A DNA stretch of 64,000 bases from Sphingopyxis sp. OPL5 (GCF_003797775.2 NZ_CP060725.1:4210001-4274000); one strand, 5' to 3'; positions 8,682-17,902 are shown, numbered from the stretch's first letter. Numbers and translations are program-made. The notes: generated from the sequence alone by a model not told the origin.

Positions 8682-9893
8682 TCAGCGCTCCCCGCTCATC
8701 GCGAGGTCGCGCGGCAGCCCGAGCCCGCGTTCGCCGACGATGTTGCGCTGGATGTTCGACGCGCCGCCGGCGATCGAATTGCCGAGGCTACCCATGATCT
8801 GGTCGAGCCATTTTTCGGGCCCGCGCGGCCCGCGATTGCCGCGTCCGCCCGCACCCACGGGCTCAAGGAAGCCATGCTCACCGATCAGGTCCTGCGCGAG
8901 CAGCGCCATCTCGTGCCCGATTTCGGTGAGCAAAAGCTTCATCATCAGCGCGACCGGGCCGGGATCCTCGCCTGCCGCCGCACAGCTGAACAGGCGGTAG
9001 CTGGTGTAGCGGTGCGAAAGGACCGAGCCTTCGATCTGGGCGAGCTTGTCGCGAACGATCAGATCGTCGATGCGGCCGACCTCCTTCGCCAATTCGACCA
9101 GCTTGGCGAACTGGCGCCCGAGCCCGTCGGCGCCGCCGATGCTCGCGCGTTCGTGCTTGAGCGTCGTGCGGCTGACGTACCAGCCCTGCCCGCGTTCACC
9201 GACCTGCCAGCTCACCGGCGTCTCGGCGTTGTCGAAGAAAAATTCGCAGAAGGTGTGATCGCCCTCCTCGCCGGTCATCTGGCGGATCGGGCGGCGGGTG
9301 ACACCGGGCTGGTCGAGGTCGATCAGCAAATAGGTGATGCCGTCATGCTTCGGCGCGTCGGGTTCGGTGCGCACGAGCATGAACATGTGCGTCGATTGCA
9401 TGCCTTGCGACGTCCAGATTTTCTGGCCGTTGATGATCCATTTTTTGCCGTCGGGCGACAGCTCGCCCTTGGTGCGCACGCTCGCGAGGTCGCTGCCCGA
9501 GCCGGGTTCGGAATAGCCCTGCCCCCAGATATAATCGCCCGACACCGTCTTGCGGATGAAAAGGTCCTTCTGCTCGTCACTGCCCTTTTCGAGCAGGGTC
9601 GGCACGGTCATGTTCATGCCGTTGCCGCCGACTTCCATCGGGGCGCGGGCGCGCGCGAACTCCTCGCGGATCACCTGCGCTTTGATGACGTCGACGCTTT
9701 GCTCGGATCCACCATATATTTTCGGGATCGCGCGGTAGAGATAGCCAGCGTCGGTCGCCTGGGCGCGAAAGGTGCGGATGAAGGCCTTGAGATCGGCGCC
9801 GCGCAGGTCGGCAGCCGGGGGCCAGCGCGACGACAGAAAGGCGCGGACCTCCGTACGAAAGACCTCGGCGGCCTCGCCATAGCTCAGATCCAT
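8682..9893 (-). CDS. Acyl-CoA dehydrogenase, long subunit (pair 1)
   Basis: 403-residue flavoenzyme. The middle-domain signature SEPGSGSDLASVRT is at 128-141 and INGQKIWTS near 154-162. Glu248 in LKHER is in the place where isovaleryl-CoA-type ACADs keep the catalytic base, so this is probably the catalytic partner of the short subunit encoded next. It is the first gene of a minus-strand operon running to 3812. The start is ATG at 9893 with GGGAG upstream. An AGTTATATAACT site lies 38 bases upstream, in the gap shared with the divergent thioesterase gene. Confidence 0.92.
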   Translation of the reverse strand: MDLSYGEAAEVFRTEVRAFLSSRWPPAADLRGADLKAFIRTFRAQATDAGYLYRAIPKIYGGSEQSVDVIKAQVIREEFARARAPMEVGGNGMNMTVPTLLEKGSDEQKDLFIRKTVSGDYIWGQGYSEPGSGSDLASVRTKGELSPDGKKWIINGQKIWTSQGMQSTHMFMLVRTEPDAPKHDGITYLLIDLDQPGVTRRPIRQMTGEEGDHTFCEFFFDNAETPVSWQVGERGQGWYVSRTTLKHERASIGGADGLGRQFAKLVELAKEVGRIDDLIVRDKLAQIEGSVLSHRYTSYRLFSCAAAGEDPGPVALMMKLLLTEIGHEMALLAQDLIGEHGFLEPVGAGGRGNRGPRGPEKWLDQIMGSLGNSIAGGASNIQRNIVGERGLGLPRDLAMSGER

Positions 9894-9930
9894 CGCTCGC
9901 TCTCCCTTGTCGATGGTGATTCTATGCTTG

Positions 9931-9942
9931 AGTTATATAACT
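9931..9942. promoter_or_regulatory. Palindromic operator AGTTATATAACT (copy 2)
   Basis: Lies between the dehydrogenase gene starting at 9893 (minus) and the thioesterase gene at 9989 (plus), followed on the plus strand by ACGTCAACC. Read on the minus strand, GGTTGACG precedes it like a -35 element, so a bound protein would sit inside that promoter. This is the second of four matching sites. Confidence 0.7.
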
Positions 9943-9988
9943 ACGTCAACCATGTTGTACGGCGTGCGAAGCATGGTAGGAGGCGCCG

Positions 9989-10777
9989 ATGAACAGCACC
10001 ACCGACCCGATCCCCCATTATTTCGTCCACACCGAGGAAGGTTTCGAGCCCACCGGCCTGTCACGCAACCCCTGGTTCGCCGATGCGGTCGCGGGCGGGC
10101 CGATCTCGGCGCTGTTCGCGCATGCGATCGAGCAAGCCGGTTTCGATCCGGGGTTCGAAATTTGCCGCGTGACGATCGACTTTTTGGGCATCGTGCCGCG
10201 CGCACCGCTGGTCCCGCGCATCGTCCCGGTGCGCCAGGGGCGACAGGCGCAGCTTTACCGCATCGAACTGCTGGCGGGCGCGAAGATGGTCGCGCAGGCG
10301 CATGTGCTGCTGGCACGGCAGCTCGACACCCCCGAATTCCATCCCCCACACCCGCACCCCGCGCCCGAGGATGTGCCCGAGGATGATTTCCTGATCGGCG
10401 CGAGCATGGCGGGGGCGATCCGGACGCGGCCGGTCATGGGCCAGGTGCGCGAACCGGGGCGCGGCGTGGCTTGGATGTGCATGAACGGCGAGGTCGTGCG
10501 CGGCGTGCCGGCGTCGCCCTTCGTCAAGGCGTGCCTGTTCGCCGATTTCGGCAATGGCGTCGGCAGCGCGACGCATGCGCATGAATGGAGCTATGCGAAC
10601 CTCGACATCGGCATCCAGTTCTTTCGCATGCCGCGCGGCGCATGGCTGCTGCTCGACGCCCACACCGAAGGCGCGGGCAACGGGCATGCGGTGGCGCAGA
10701 ATCTCTTCGCCGACGAGGACGGCGTCTATGCCAAGGGCACGCAGACGATCTTCGTCGCGCCGGGGTCGCGGCGGTAG
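9989..10777 (+). CDS. Acyl-CoA thioesterase-family double-hotdog protein
   Basis: 262 residues with two hotdog halves, like TesB-type and 4HBT_3 proteins. GGPISALFAHAIEQAG near 31-46 forms the central helix region of the first half, and the second half has FADFGNGVGSATHAHEW near 180-200 with DIGIQFFRMPRGAWLLLDA. Predicted cytoplasmic hydrolysis of an acyl-CoA, perhaps to recycle CoA from dead-end intermediates. AGGAGG lies at a good distance before the ATG. It is transcribed alone, divergent from the ACAD operon under the shared operator; downstream is a partial palindrome and then a convergent crotonase operon. Confidence 0.8.
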   Translation: MNSTTDPIPHYFVHTEEGFEPTGLSRNPWFADAVAGGPISALFAHAIEQAGFDPGFEICRVTIDFLGIVPRAPLVPRIVPVRQGRQAQLYRIELLAGAKMVAQAHVLLARQLDTPEFHPPHPHPAPEDVPEDDFLIGASMAGAIRTRPVMGQVREPGRGVAWMCMNGEVVRGVPASPFVKACLFADFGNGVGSATHAHEWSYANLDIGIQFFRMPRGAWLLLDAHTEGAGNGHAVAQNLFADEDGVYAKGTQTIFVAPGSRR

Positions 10778-10814
10778 CAATCTCCGGCCATCCAGTTTGC
10801 GCAAGCCCGATAGC

Positions 10815-10855
10815 TGGAGATCGCCGCGTCGCCTTCGGCTCCTCGCAATGACGAG
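10815..10855. repeat. Family A palindrome, partial copy
   Basis: Only the right arm (GCCGCGTCGCCTTCGGCTCC then TCGCAATGACGAGG) is preserved. The left half is replaced by an unrelated stretch containing its own GGAGAT/ATCTCC complementarity from about 10781. It lies between convergent genes and looks like a decayed copy. Confidence 0.65.
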
Positions 10856-10860
10856 GTGAG

Positions 10861-11658
10861 TTATTCGCCCCTAAAAACCGGCGCGCGCTTCTCGGTGACC
10901 GCAGCCAGCCCCTCGCGGTGATCCTGGCTACCGAGCAATAGCGCCTGATTGGGCAAATTGGCCTGCCATTCGGCCTCCATGCTGCTTTCGAGCGCGCGCT
11001 GGATCGATTGCTTCACCGTCGCATAGCCGAGCGGGGCCGATGCGGCGAGTTCGCGCGCGAGGTCCATGCCGCGCGCGGCGAGTTCGTCCTTCGCGACCAC
11101 CTCGCTCACCAGACCGATGCTCAACGCTTCCTCGGCCCGCACCTGTTTCCCGCGCAGGCACATTTCCATCGCGCGGCCGAGCCCGACGATGCGCGGCAGC
11201 AGGAAGGTGCCGCCGAGCGGCGGCATGATGCCGAGCTTGATCCAGCTTTCCTGGAACATCGCGCTGTCGGCGGCGATGCGGAAATCGCAGGCGAGCGCGA
11301 GTTCGCAGCCGACCGTCACCGCCGCGCCCTGCACCAGCGCGAGCGTCGGTTTCGGACAGCGGTATATGGCGCGGGCGGCGCCCTGAAAATTGGCGTAGAC
11401 GGTGTCCTTGATCTCGCTCGCCGCCATGCCGGTGAGTTTTTGCAGGAAGGCGAAATCGGCGCCAACCGAGAAATGCTTGCCCTCCGCCGCGAGGATGATT
11501 GCGCGGACGTCGCGGTCGGCTGAGAGGGTAACAAACGCATCACGAATCTCGCCAAGCATTTCGGGCGAGGAAGCGTTGCCGATGTCGGCGCGCGCGACGG
11601 TGACGGCGGCGATACCGGCATCATGGCGGTCGATGCGGATATGCGCAAAATCAGCCAT
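10861..11658 (-). CDS. Enoyl-CoA hydratase/isomerase (crotonase) family
   Basis: 265-residue crotonase. It has the oxyanion-hole regions HFSVGADFAFL near 66-76 and QGAAVTVGCELALACD near 109-124. GCE retains the first catalytic Glu of rat enoyl-CoA hydratase (Glu144), but the second (usually PE, Glu164) is replaced in MFQESWIKLGI, so classical hydration is uncertain and isomerase or hydrolase chemistry is possible. Its start overlaps the upstream crotonase gene by 8 bases. It is second in a two-gene minus-strand operon. Confidence 0.85.
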   Translation of the reverse strand: MADFAHIRIDRHDAGIAAVTVARADIGNASSPEMLGEIRDAFVTLSADRDVRAIILAAEGKHFSVGADFAFLQKLTGMAASEIKDTVYANFQGAARAIYRCPKPTLALVQGAAVTVGCELALACDFRIAADSAMFQESWIKLGIMPPLGGTFLLPRIVGLGRAMEMCLRGKQVRAEEALSIGLVSEVVAKDELAARGMDLARELAASAPLGYATVKQSIQRALESSMEAEWQANLPNQALLLGSQDHREGLAAVTEKRAPVFRGE

Positions 11659-12448
11659 CGGGGTTTTCGGCCTTCTTCTTCTCGCGCCAGATCATCGCGG
11701 TCGCGCTGGTCGACAGCCCCATGTTGAGCGCCTCGGCATCGAGCGCGGCCTCGAACGCCCAATCCTCGGCATTGTTGAGGTTCGCCTTCATATAGCGATA
11801 GCCCATGCGCGGGCCGTCGGCGAGGCGGCGGGCAGCTTTCATCGTTTCGCCGACCAGCACGTCGTCGTCGAACAGGCGGGTGTAGAGTCCCTTGGCGAAG
11901 GCCTCATCGGCGGTCAGTTTTTCACCGAGCAGGAAAAGCTCGCGCGCGACGCCGGTGCCGACGATCTTGGTCCAGAACCAGGTCGATCCGAAATCGCCCC
12001 CCGCGCCGATGCGGTCGAACGCGGTCAGGAAGCTGGCGCTTTTCGCGGCGAAGCGCAGGTCGCACGCCCCCGCGATGCCGATGCCCGCCCCGGCGACGGG
12101 ACCGTTCACCATCGCGATCGTCGGCTTGGGCATTTCGTGGAGCAGGCGCGACGTTTCCATGAAGGTGCGGAGGCGCACATGACCCTGTTCGGTGCGGCTG
12201 CCGCTGTCGGCATTGGCGGGAACGACCGCCTTGTCGGCGCCGCCCTCCTTCAAATCGCCGCCGGCGCAAAAGCCCCTGCCTGCCCCGGTGACGACGACGC
12301 AGCCGACCGACGCATCGCGCGCCGCATCGGCGCAGGCGTCGGCGAGCGGCGCCATGATCGAACCGGTCAGCGCGTTGAGCCGGTCGGGCCGGTTGAGGGT
12401 GATGGTGCGGACCCCCGCATCATCGTCGATCAATATTTCGTCAGCCAT
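11651..12448 (-). CDS. Enoyl-CoA hydratase/isomerase (crotonase) family
   Basis: 265-residue crotonase. TLNRPDRLNAL near 16-26 and GRGFCAGGDLKEG near 57-69 form the CoA-binding and first oxyanion-hole elements, and GPVAGAGIGIAGACD the second. Both catalytic Glu positions of the hydratase are absent (Gly at GAGIG, Phe at FLTAFDRIG). It may be an isomerase, C-C hydrolase or dehalogenase-like member rather than a hydratase. It is first gene of a two-gene operon, with a family A palindrome upstream of it. Confidence 0.85.
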   Translation of the reverse strand: MADEILIDDDAGVRTITLNRPDRLNALTGSIMAPLADACADAARDASVGCVVVTGAGRGFCAGGDLKEGGADKAVVPANADSGSRTEQGHVRLRTFMETSRLLHEMPKPTIAMVNGPVAGAGIGIAGACDLRFAAKSASFLTAFDRIGAGGDFGSTWFWTKIVGTGVARELFLLGEKLTADEAFAKGLYTRLFDDDVLVGETMKAARRLADGPRMGYRYMKANLNNAEDWAFEAALDAEALNMGLSTSATAMIWREKKKAENPDG

Positions 12449-12513
12449 AATTCCTCCCCGTGCGACACATCATTTATCACGAGTTTGGTTCCTCGGCGGC
12501 TCCGCAAATACTT

Positions 12514-12597
12514 CGTCATTGCGAGCGAAGCGAAGCAATCCAGAGCGGTTTACGCGCGCTCTGGATTGCCGCGTCGCTTCGCTCCTCGCAATGACGA
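12514..12597. repeat. Family A palindrome, copy 2
   Basis: CGTCATTGCGAGCGAAGCGA pairs with TCGCTTCGCTCCTCGCAATGACG, and inner AATCCAGAGCG pairs with CGCTCTGGATT. It lies between the 3' end of the MaoC-like gene (minus) and the 5' end of the crotonase gene, so here it separates two same-strand transcription units. Confidence 0.9.
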
Positions 12598-12626
12598 CGT
12601 GAACGCGATCGGCGATCGGCTTCCGG

Positions 12627-13913
12627 TCAATCCCCGCCGAGTTCGCGGTGGCGCGCCAGCATCTGAACCGCCTTTTGCGCGAGTTCCTCGGGAACCTGCG
12701 GATAGAGCGGCTGCGGGCGATCCTTGCTCGGCAGCGCGATCGTCGCGGTGGCGCGCACCGTTTCCTCGTCGCGCTGGTTGGTGAATTTCACCGCAACATC
12801 GACGAGGTTCTGGCCACCCTCCTGGCGCTTCGCCAGCACTTCGCCGGTGACGCGCTGGACGTCGCCCATATAGTTGAACTTGCGGATCTCATCATGGATG
12901 TGGGTGATGACGGCGTCGTCGCCGGCCCAGTCGCTGAGATATTGCCACAGGTAATTTTCGCGCATGACTCCATAGTCATAGGCCATCGGATTGCCGATCG
13001 CCTGCGCCCACACCGGGTCCCAGTGCAGCCGCTGCGCGACGTCGGGAATGCCATGCTCGTTCTTGACGTAAAAGGCCGGGATGCGCTGGCGGTTCTTGTG
13101 CGCGAGGCGGTTGGCGGTCGGGGCATAGGGCACGAAGCCGTAACCGCCGGCGTGGAAACAGATGACGTCGGTGACGGTCAGCGGGCCTTTCGCCTGCAGT
13201 CCCACCGAATCGCCCTTTGCGACGCTTTCGAACCAGCGCTTTTCGGCACCCTGGACGCGTTCGGCGGCGTAGATGCCCTCGATCGCCTGCATTTCCTCGT
13301 CGGTATAGCTCGCGGGTTCGATCGCCGAATATTTGCCCTTCTTGGCCGCCGTCTTGCGCTCGGTTAGCACGCGCAGGATGCGATAGACCGCGACGACCTC
13401 GCCGCGCTGGTTGATCTTCACGTCACGGCGATTGGTGATCACCGAGCGCCCGGCGAATTCGGACTGCTTGACCTCGCACGTCTCGTCGCCGTTGAAGCTG
13501 TAGATGGTGTCGCCCGGAAAGATCGGGCGATAGAAATCCCATTGCGACCCCGACACGAAAACGTGGATGCCACGGAACAGGCTTTTCTTGAGAGCCTTGA
13601 TCTCGTCGGGAATCGGGTCGCCCTTCATCGGCTTGTTGATGATGCCCGCCATCATGCCCGGTGCGATCACGCTGCCCCAGCGGGTCTTCTTGGCATAATT
13701 GGGATCGGTGTAGAGCGGCTTGTCGTCGCCCATGCCGTGCGCGAAGTTGCGGATATTATCCTCGGTCGCGGTCTGGATATATTCGCGAGTCTTCGCCGCC
13801 TGATCGAATCCCAGCAATTTGCGCTGCCGCTCGATATCCTCGTCGGTAATCTCATAGGCGACGGCTTTCTGCCACTCATCGCTCTGCTTGATGTCGCTTT
13901 TCGCCTCGGCCAT
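12627..13913 (-). CDS. MaoC-like dehydratase with FAS1-type N-terminal hotdog
   Basis: 428-residue double-hotdog protein of the (R)-specific enoyl-CoA hydratase/MaoC family, predicted to hydrate or dehydrate an enoyl-CoA. The N-terminal hotdog contains GMGDDKPLYTDPNYA near 62-76, corresponding to the hydratase-2 motif GDxNPLHxD but with Tyr in place of His. The C-terminal hotdog spans about 240-400 (WAQAIGNPMAYDYG). The start at 13913 is chosen because GGGAG lies 8 bases upstream and the protein then begins MAEAKSD; the frame extends further upstream, but through the operator. It is divergent from the acyl-CoA ligase gene. Confidence 0.85.
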   Translation of the reverse strand: MAEAKSDIKQSDEWQKAVAYEITDEDIERQRKLLGFDQAAKTREYIQTATEDNIRNFAHGMGDDKPLYTDPNYAKKTRWGSVIAPGMMAGIINKPMKGDPIPDEIKALKKSLFRGIHVFVSGSQWDFYRPIFPGDTIYSFNGDETCEVKQSEFAGRSVITNRRDVKINQRGEVVAVYRILRVLTERKTAAKKGKYSAIEPASYTDEEMQAIEGIYAAERVQGAEKRWFESVAKGDSVGLQAKGPLTVTDVICFHAGGYGFVPYAPTANRLAHKNRQRIPAFYVKNEHGIPDVAQRLHWDPVWAQAIGNPMAYDYGVMRENYLWQYLSDWAGDDAVITHIHDEIRKFNYMGDVQRVTGEVLAKRQEGGQNLVDVAVKFTNQRDEETVRATATIALPSKDRPQPLYPQVPEELAQKAVQMLARHRELGGD

Positions 13914-13932
13914 CACTATCTCCCTTGTCACG

Positions 13933-13944
13933 AGTTGTATAACT
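13933..13944. promoter_or_regulatory. Palindromic operator AGTTGTATAACT (copy 3)
   Basis: Lies 20 bases before the MaoC-like gene start (minus) and 44 bases before the ligase start (plus). One mismatch breaks the palindrome (G/A at position 5). It is followed by AGGTAATAC, matching the flank of the other copies. Confidence 0.7.
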
Positions 13945-13987
13945 AGGTAATACATGCTCAAGAATGACGCAAGGGGATAAAGCCGCA

Positions 13988-15478
13988 ATGGAAGTTCGCC
14001 GCATCAGCGATGCCTTGAAGGTGCGCGCGACGCACCAGTCGAATGACATCGCGCACGACGACACGCGGCGGCAAATCACCTTCGCCGAATGGGACCGCGA
14101 AGCCGACGAAGTGGGCGGCGGGCTGGCGGCGGCGGGGCTGGTTCCCGGCGACCGGGTATTCCTGCCGATCAGCAATGCGCATGCGATCGAGATGGCGATC
14201 GCGGTGTTCGCGGTGTTCCGCGCCGGCGGCATCGCCTGCCCGATCAGCACGCGCCTCAACCCGCGGGAAATCGCCGATTATGCGGCCTTGTGCGAACCGC
14301 GCTTCTGCCTGACCGATGCGCCCGATTTGATGAAGGATGTGCCGCTTGCCGGTTGCTGGCGCGTCGATGCCATGCCGCGCGATATCGCGGCGCTGCCCGA
14401 CCAGACGAGCCTCGACCCGGCGGCCGACGCCGAAATCCTCGGCACCTCGGGCACGACCGGCAAGATCAAGGGCGTGGTGATATCGCACCCCGATCTGATG
14501 ACCGGCGTCACCGGCCTCAACATGGACCGCTCGCGCTCGACGCTGAACGCGCTGCCGCTCACCGGGTCCGGCGGCAACATCGGCATCGTGATGCTGCCCG
14601 CGCGCGGCGGCGCGACCGCGATCACCCAGCAGAAATTCGATCCGAAGGGCTTTCTGGAGCTGGCGAAGGAAAAGCGGCCGAATCTTGTCTACCTGGTGCC
14701 GTCGATGCTGCGGCTCGTGCTCGATCATCCCGATGTCGCCGATTACGACATGGAGGGAGTCAAATATCTGATGACCGGCACCGCGCCGCTGCCGCATGAT
14801 TCGGTGAAGCGCGCGGCCGAACTGTGGCCGCACCTGCGCATACGTAACAGCTATGGCATGTCCGAGGGCGGCGTGGGCTTGGGCACGACCAGCCAGGAAC
14901 AGGTGCTCAAACCCGGCTGCGTCGGCAAGCTACCCGCGCATATGCAGATCCGCGACGAGGGCGGCAATGTCATCACCGAAGCGGGCGTCGTCGGCGAGAT
15001 CTACGGCTGGCAGAAGCATGCACGGCGTTACTGGAACGATGAAGAAGCGACCGCAGCGAGCTTCAAGGGCGGCTGGACCAAGACCGGCGACCTCGGCTTC
15101 GTCGATGCTGACGGCGATCTGATCATGGCCGGCCGGTCGAAGGAACTGATCATTCGCGGCGGCTACAACATCACCCCGCTCGAGATCGAGACGGTGCTGC
15201 ATTTGCATCCCGCGGTCCAGCAGGCGGCGGTGGTCGGCGTCCCGCATGAGGTGCTGGGCGAGGATATCGCGGCGGCGGTGACTTTGCGCCCCGGCTGCGG
15301 CGAAGCGACCGCCGACGACATCATCGCCTTCTGCAAGGCGCATCTCGGCGACAACAAGGTGCCGCGGACCTTGGTGGTGATGGATCACATGCCACTCAAC
15401 CCGAACGGGAAGATCCTGAAGAAGGATCTGGCGGGGCCGCTGGCAAAGGCGGCGGAAGCGCGGCGGCGGGCGGCGTAG
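13988..15478 (+). CDS. AMP-dependent acyl-CoA synthetase/ligase
   Basis: 496-residue adenylate-forming enzyme that activates a carboxylic acid to its CoA thioester. The P-loop GTSGTTGKIKG is at 152-162, NSYGMSEGGVG is the A5 motif, GWTKTGDLG the A7/A8 region, and Lys475 in NPNGKILKKDL the catalytic A10 lysine. It is likely the entry enzyme of the catabolic island. The ATG at 13988 is favoured over 13964 because AAGGGG (13971-13976) is correctly placed for it. It is divergent from the MaoC-like gene with the shared operator between them, and followed by a family A palindrome. Confidence 0.9.
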   Translation: MEVRRISDALKVRATHQSNDIAHDDTRRQITFAEWDREADEVGGGLAAAGLVPGDRVFLPISNAHAIEMAIAVFAVFRAGGIACPISTRLNPREIADYAALCEPRFCLTDAPDLMKDVPLAGCWRVDAMPRDIAALPDQTSLDPAADAEILGTSGTTGKIKGVVISHPDLMTGVTGLNMDRSRSTLNALPLTGSGGNIGIVMLPARGGATAITQQKFDPKGFLELAKEKRPNLVYLVPSMLRLVLDHPDVADYDMEGVKYLMTGTAPLPHDSVKRAAELWPHLRIRNSYGMSEGGVGLGTTSQEQVLKPGCVGKLPAHMQIRDEGGNVITEAGVVGEIYGWQKHARRYWNDEEATAASFKGGWTKTGDLGFVDADGDLIMAGRSKELIIRGGYNITPLEIETVLHLHPAVQQAAVVGVPHEVLGEDIAAAVTLRPGCGEATADDIIAFCKAHLGDNKVPRTLVVMDHMPLNPNGKILKKDLAGPLAKAAEARRRAA

Positions 15479-15490
15479 CTCTCCAACACT

Positions 15491-15575
15491 CGTCATTGCG
15501 AGCGGAGCGAAGCAATCCAGGGCGGTTTACGCCACTCTGGATTGCCGCGTCGCCTTCGGCTCCTCGCAATGACGA
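15491..15575. repeat. Family A palindrome, copy 3
   Basis: Same outer arms (CGTCATTGCGAGCGGAGCGA and GGCTCCTCGCAATGACGA) and inner CAATCCAG/CTGGATTG. It lies between the convergent ligase and dehydrogenase genes, where it may act as a bidirectional terminator. Confidence 0.9.
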
Positions 15576-15585
15576 GGATTGGGAC

Positions 15586-16809
15586 TTAACCCTTCAACGT
15601 CTCGAACGGCACATTCTTGTCCATGCGCACCTCGCCGGGCATGCCGAGCACGCGTTCGGCGATTTGGTTGCGCAGCACCTCGTCGGCACCGCCCGCGATG
15701 CGCATCACGGTCGAATAGATATAGTCGTACTGGACGTCGCCGGTCGCGGTATCCCCGGCCTCGGGCGCGATGCCCGCGAGGCCGCGCAGTTCGAGCGCGA
15801 GGCCGTTGGTCTTCTGGTAGCGACCGGCATAGGCGAGTTTGACCATGCCCGCGAGCGCGCCGGGGTTCTCGCCCTTCGACACCATCGTGCGCAGCCGCGC
15901 CTGGAAAAAGCGTTCGCCCTGCTCCTCGGCCAGCGCCTCGGCGAGTTGCTGGCGGATCGCGCGGTCGTCGAGCATCGTGCCGCCATGGCCATCGGGGGTC
16001 GCGGCGGCATAGTCGATCAGCGGCTCGACCCCGCTGCGATGCGCGCCCGAGCCGAGCCGTTCACCCATCAGCACCGTCATGCAGCACGCCCAACCCTCGC
16101 CCTCGGCGCCGAGCCGGTTGGCGTCGGGGATGCGGACGTCGGTGAGGAAGGTTTCGTTGAACTCGCTCGCCCCCGAAATCTGGCGGATCGGGCGGGTTTC
16201 GATGCCCGGCGTCTTCATGTCGACGACGAAGAAGGTCAGCCCCTTGTGCTTGGGCAAGGTCGGGTCGGTGCGCACGACGAGGATGCCCCAGTCGGTCAGA
16301 TGCGCCCAGCTCGACCAGACTTTCTGGCCGTTGACGATCCAGTCGCCGCTACCATCGTCGGCGCGCACCGCCTTGGTGCGCAGCGCGGCAAGATCCGAGC
16401 CAGCGGCGGGTTCGGAAAAGAGCTGGCACCAGGTGGTGTCGCCCTTCAGCGTCGCCTCGATGAAGCGCGCTTTCTGTTCGTCACTGCCGTGCTTCGCGAT
16501 GACGGGCAGCGCCATGCCGGTGCCGATCGAGGTGAAGGGGCCCTTGGGCAGCTGATATTTGCCCTCTTCCTCGGCGAAGATCACCGCTTCGGGTCCCGAC
16601 AGGCCGCGCCCGCCGAGCGCCTTGGGAAAGGTCAGTCCCGACCAGCCGCCGGCGTAAAGCGCGCGCATCCAGGCGCGGCCGCGATCGGCCTCTTCGGTGT
16701 CGGGCATCTTCTCACCGGGCGTCAGCACGTGCGCGGGGGCGTGAGCGGCGAGCCAGGCGCGTGCTTCGGCGCGGAAGGCGGCTTCCGCCGGGCTGTCGTT
16801 GAAATCCAT
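15586..16809 (-). CDS. Acyl-CoA dehydrogenase, long subunit (pair 2)
   Basis: 407-residue FAD-dependent dehydrogenase. FSEPAAGSDLAALRT (131-145) is the flavin/substrate motif and VNGQKVWSSWAH (159-170) follows. Glu250 in MGER aligns with the catalytic Glu seen in the other two long subunits. The C-terminal RIAGGADEVLRNQIAERVLG is typical. It starts one base after the stop of the short subunit gene (TAAGATG). With the 363-residue partner it probably forms a heteromeric enzyme oxidising a specific intermediate. Confidence 0.92.
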   Translation of the reverse strand: MDFNDSPAEAAFRAEARAWLAAHAPAHVLTPGEKMPDTEEADRGRAWMRALYAGGWSGLTFPKALGGRGLSGPEAVIFAEEEGKYQLPKGPFTSIGTGMALPVIAKHGSDEQKARFIEATLKGDTTWCQLFSEPAAGSDLAALRTKAVRADDGSGDWIVNGQKVWSSWAHLTDWGILVVRTDPTLPKHKGLTFFVVDMKTPGIETRPIRQISGASEFNETFLTDVRIPDANRLGAEGEGWACCMTVLMGERLGSGAHRSGVEPLIDYAAATPDGHGGTMLDDRAIRQQLAEALAEEQGERFFQARLRTMVSKGENPGALAGMVKLAYAGRYQKTNGLALELRGLAGIAPEAGDTATGDVQYDYIYSTVMRIAGGADEVLRNQIAERVLGMPGEVRMDKNVPFETLKG

Positions 16810-16810
16810 C

Positions 16811-17902
16811 TTACGCCGCTTTCCCTTGGCTGCCCGGCTGGGCGTTCAGCAGGCGGTCGGCCCAGAAACCGCGGTTGCCGAGATGCACCGCGAGCATCCG
16901 CTCGCGCCGGTAATAGAAATGGCAGTTCGCCTCGAAGGTGTAGCCGATGCCGCCATGGACCTGCAGATTCTCGCGCGCCGCGATTTCGAGGCATTTGATC
17001 CCCGACAGGCGCGCGGCCGCCGCTGCCGCAGGCAGGTCATCGGGCGACGATTCGGCCGCCCAGCCGCCATAATAAGCGTTGGAGCGCGCGAGTTCGGTCG
17101 CGACCGCGACATCGGCGAGCTTGTGCTTGATCGCCTGATAGCCCGCGAGCGGACGGCCGAACATCTGCCGCTCCATCGCATAGTCGCGCGCCATGGTGAG
17201 GCAGGCTTCGGCAGCGCCGGAGGCTTCGAACGCGGCCTGCACCGCGGCTTGGTCGATCAGCTGGTCGAGCTTGCCCGCGCCGGGCAGCGCTTCGGCAACC
17301 GCATCGGCGAAGTCGAGGCGGTAGTGCGGGCGGAGCTGGTCGAAGCTGTCGAGCCGCGTGCGGGTGACGCCGGGCTGATTCAGTTCGACGAGTGCGAAGG
17401 TGCCGCCCGCGACGAGCACGACCGCGATGTCGGCGATGCCCGCGTCGGCAACCGGCGACTTGTTGCCGTTGAGCTTGCCGCCTTCAAGCGTCGCCCCGCT
17501 CGCGAATACCGGCCCCGGTCCTTCGGCATAAGCGAAGGTCGCCACCGCCTCGCCGCTCGCGAGCTTGGGCAGCCACGCCGCCTTCTGCGCGTCGCTACCC
17601 GCAAGGCGAATCGCCTCGGCACCGAGGATGATCGAGCTCATGAAGGGCACCGCCGCATTGGCACCGCCCAGCGCCTCCATGATGACGCCGAGATCGAGCG
17701 CGCCGAGCCCCAGTCCGCCATGGTCCTCGGGAATAGCGGCGCCGAGGAAGCCCATTTCGGCGAGCGCTCGCCACAAGGGTTCGTCCCATTCGGCGCCCGA
17801 ATCGATCAGGCTGCGCAGCCGGTCGAACGGCGACAGGTCGGAAAGCAGCACGCGGGCTTGCTCGCCGAGCATTTTCTGTTCATCGCTAAGGTCGAAATTC
17901 AT
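16811..17902 (-). CDS. Acyl-CoA dehydrogenase, short subunit (pair 2)
   Basis: 363 residues. It opens MNFDLSDEQKMLGEQAR, an ACAD N-domain, and the C-domain has MFGRPLAGYQAIKHKLADVA and VHGGIGYTFEANCHFYYRR. The SEPxxGSD segment is missing, as in the other short partners. It is first gene of the pair, with an AGTTGTATAACT operator 40 bases upstream in the gap shared with the divergent crotonase gene. It probably supplies FAD contacts to the partner subunit. Confidence 0.88.
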   Translation of the reverse strand: MNFDLSDEQKMLGEQARVLLSDLSPFDRLRSLIDSGAEWDEPLWRALAEMGFLGAAIPEDHGGLGLGALDLGVIMEALGGANAAVPFMSSIILGAEAIRLAGSDAQKAAWLPKLASGEAVATFAYAEGPGPVFASGATLEGGKLNGNKSPVADAGIADIAVVLVAGGTFALVELNQPGVTRTRLDSFDQLRPHYRLDFADAVAEALPGAGKLDQLIDQAAVQAAFEASGAAEACLTMARDYAMERQMFGRPLAGYQAIKHKLADVAVATELARSNAYYGGWAAESSPDDLPAAAAAARLSGIKCLEIAARENLQVHGGIGYTFEANCHFYYRRERMLAVHLGNRGFWADRLLNAQPGSQGKAA

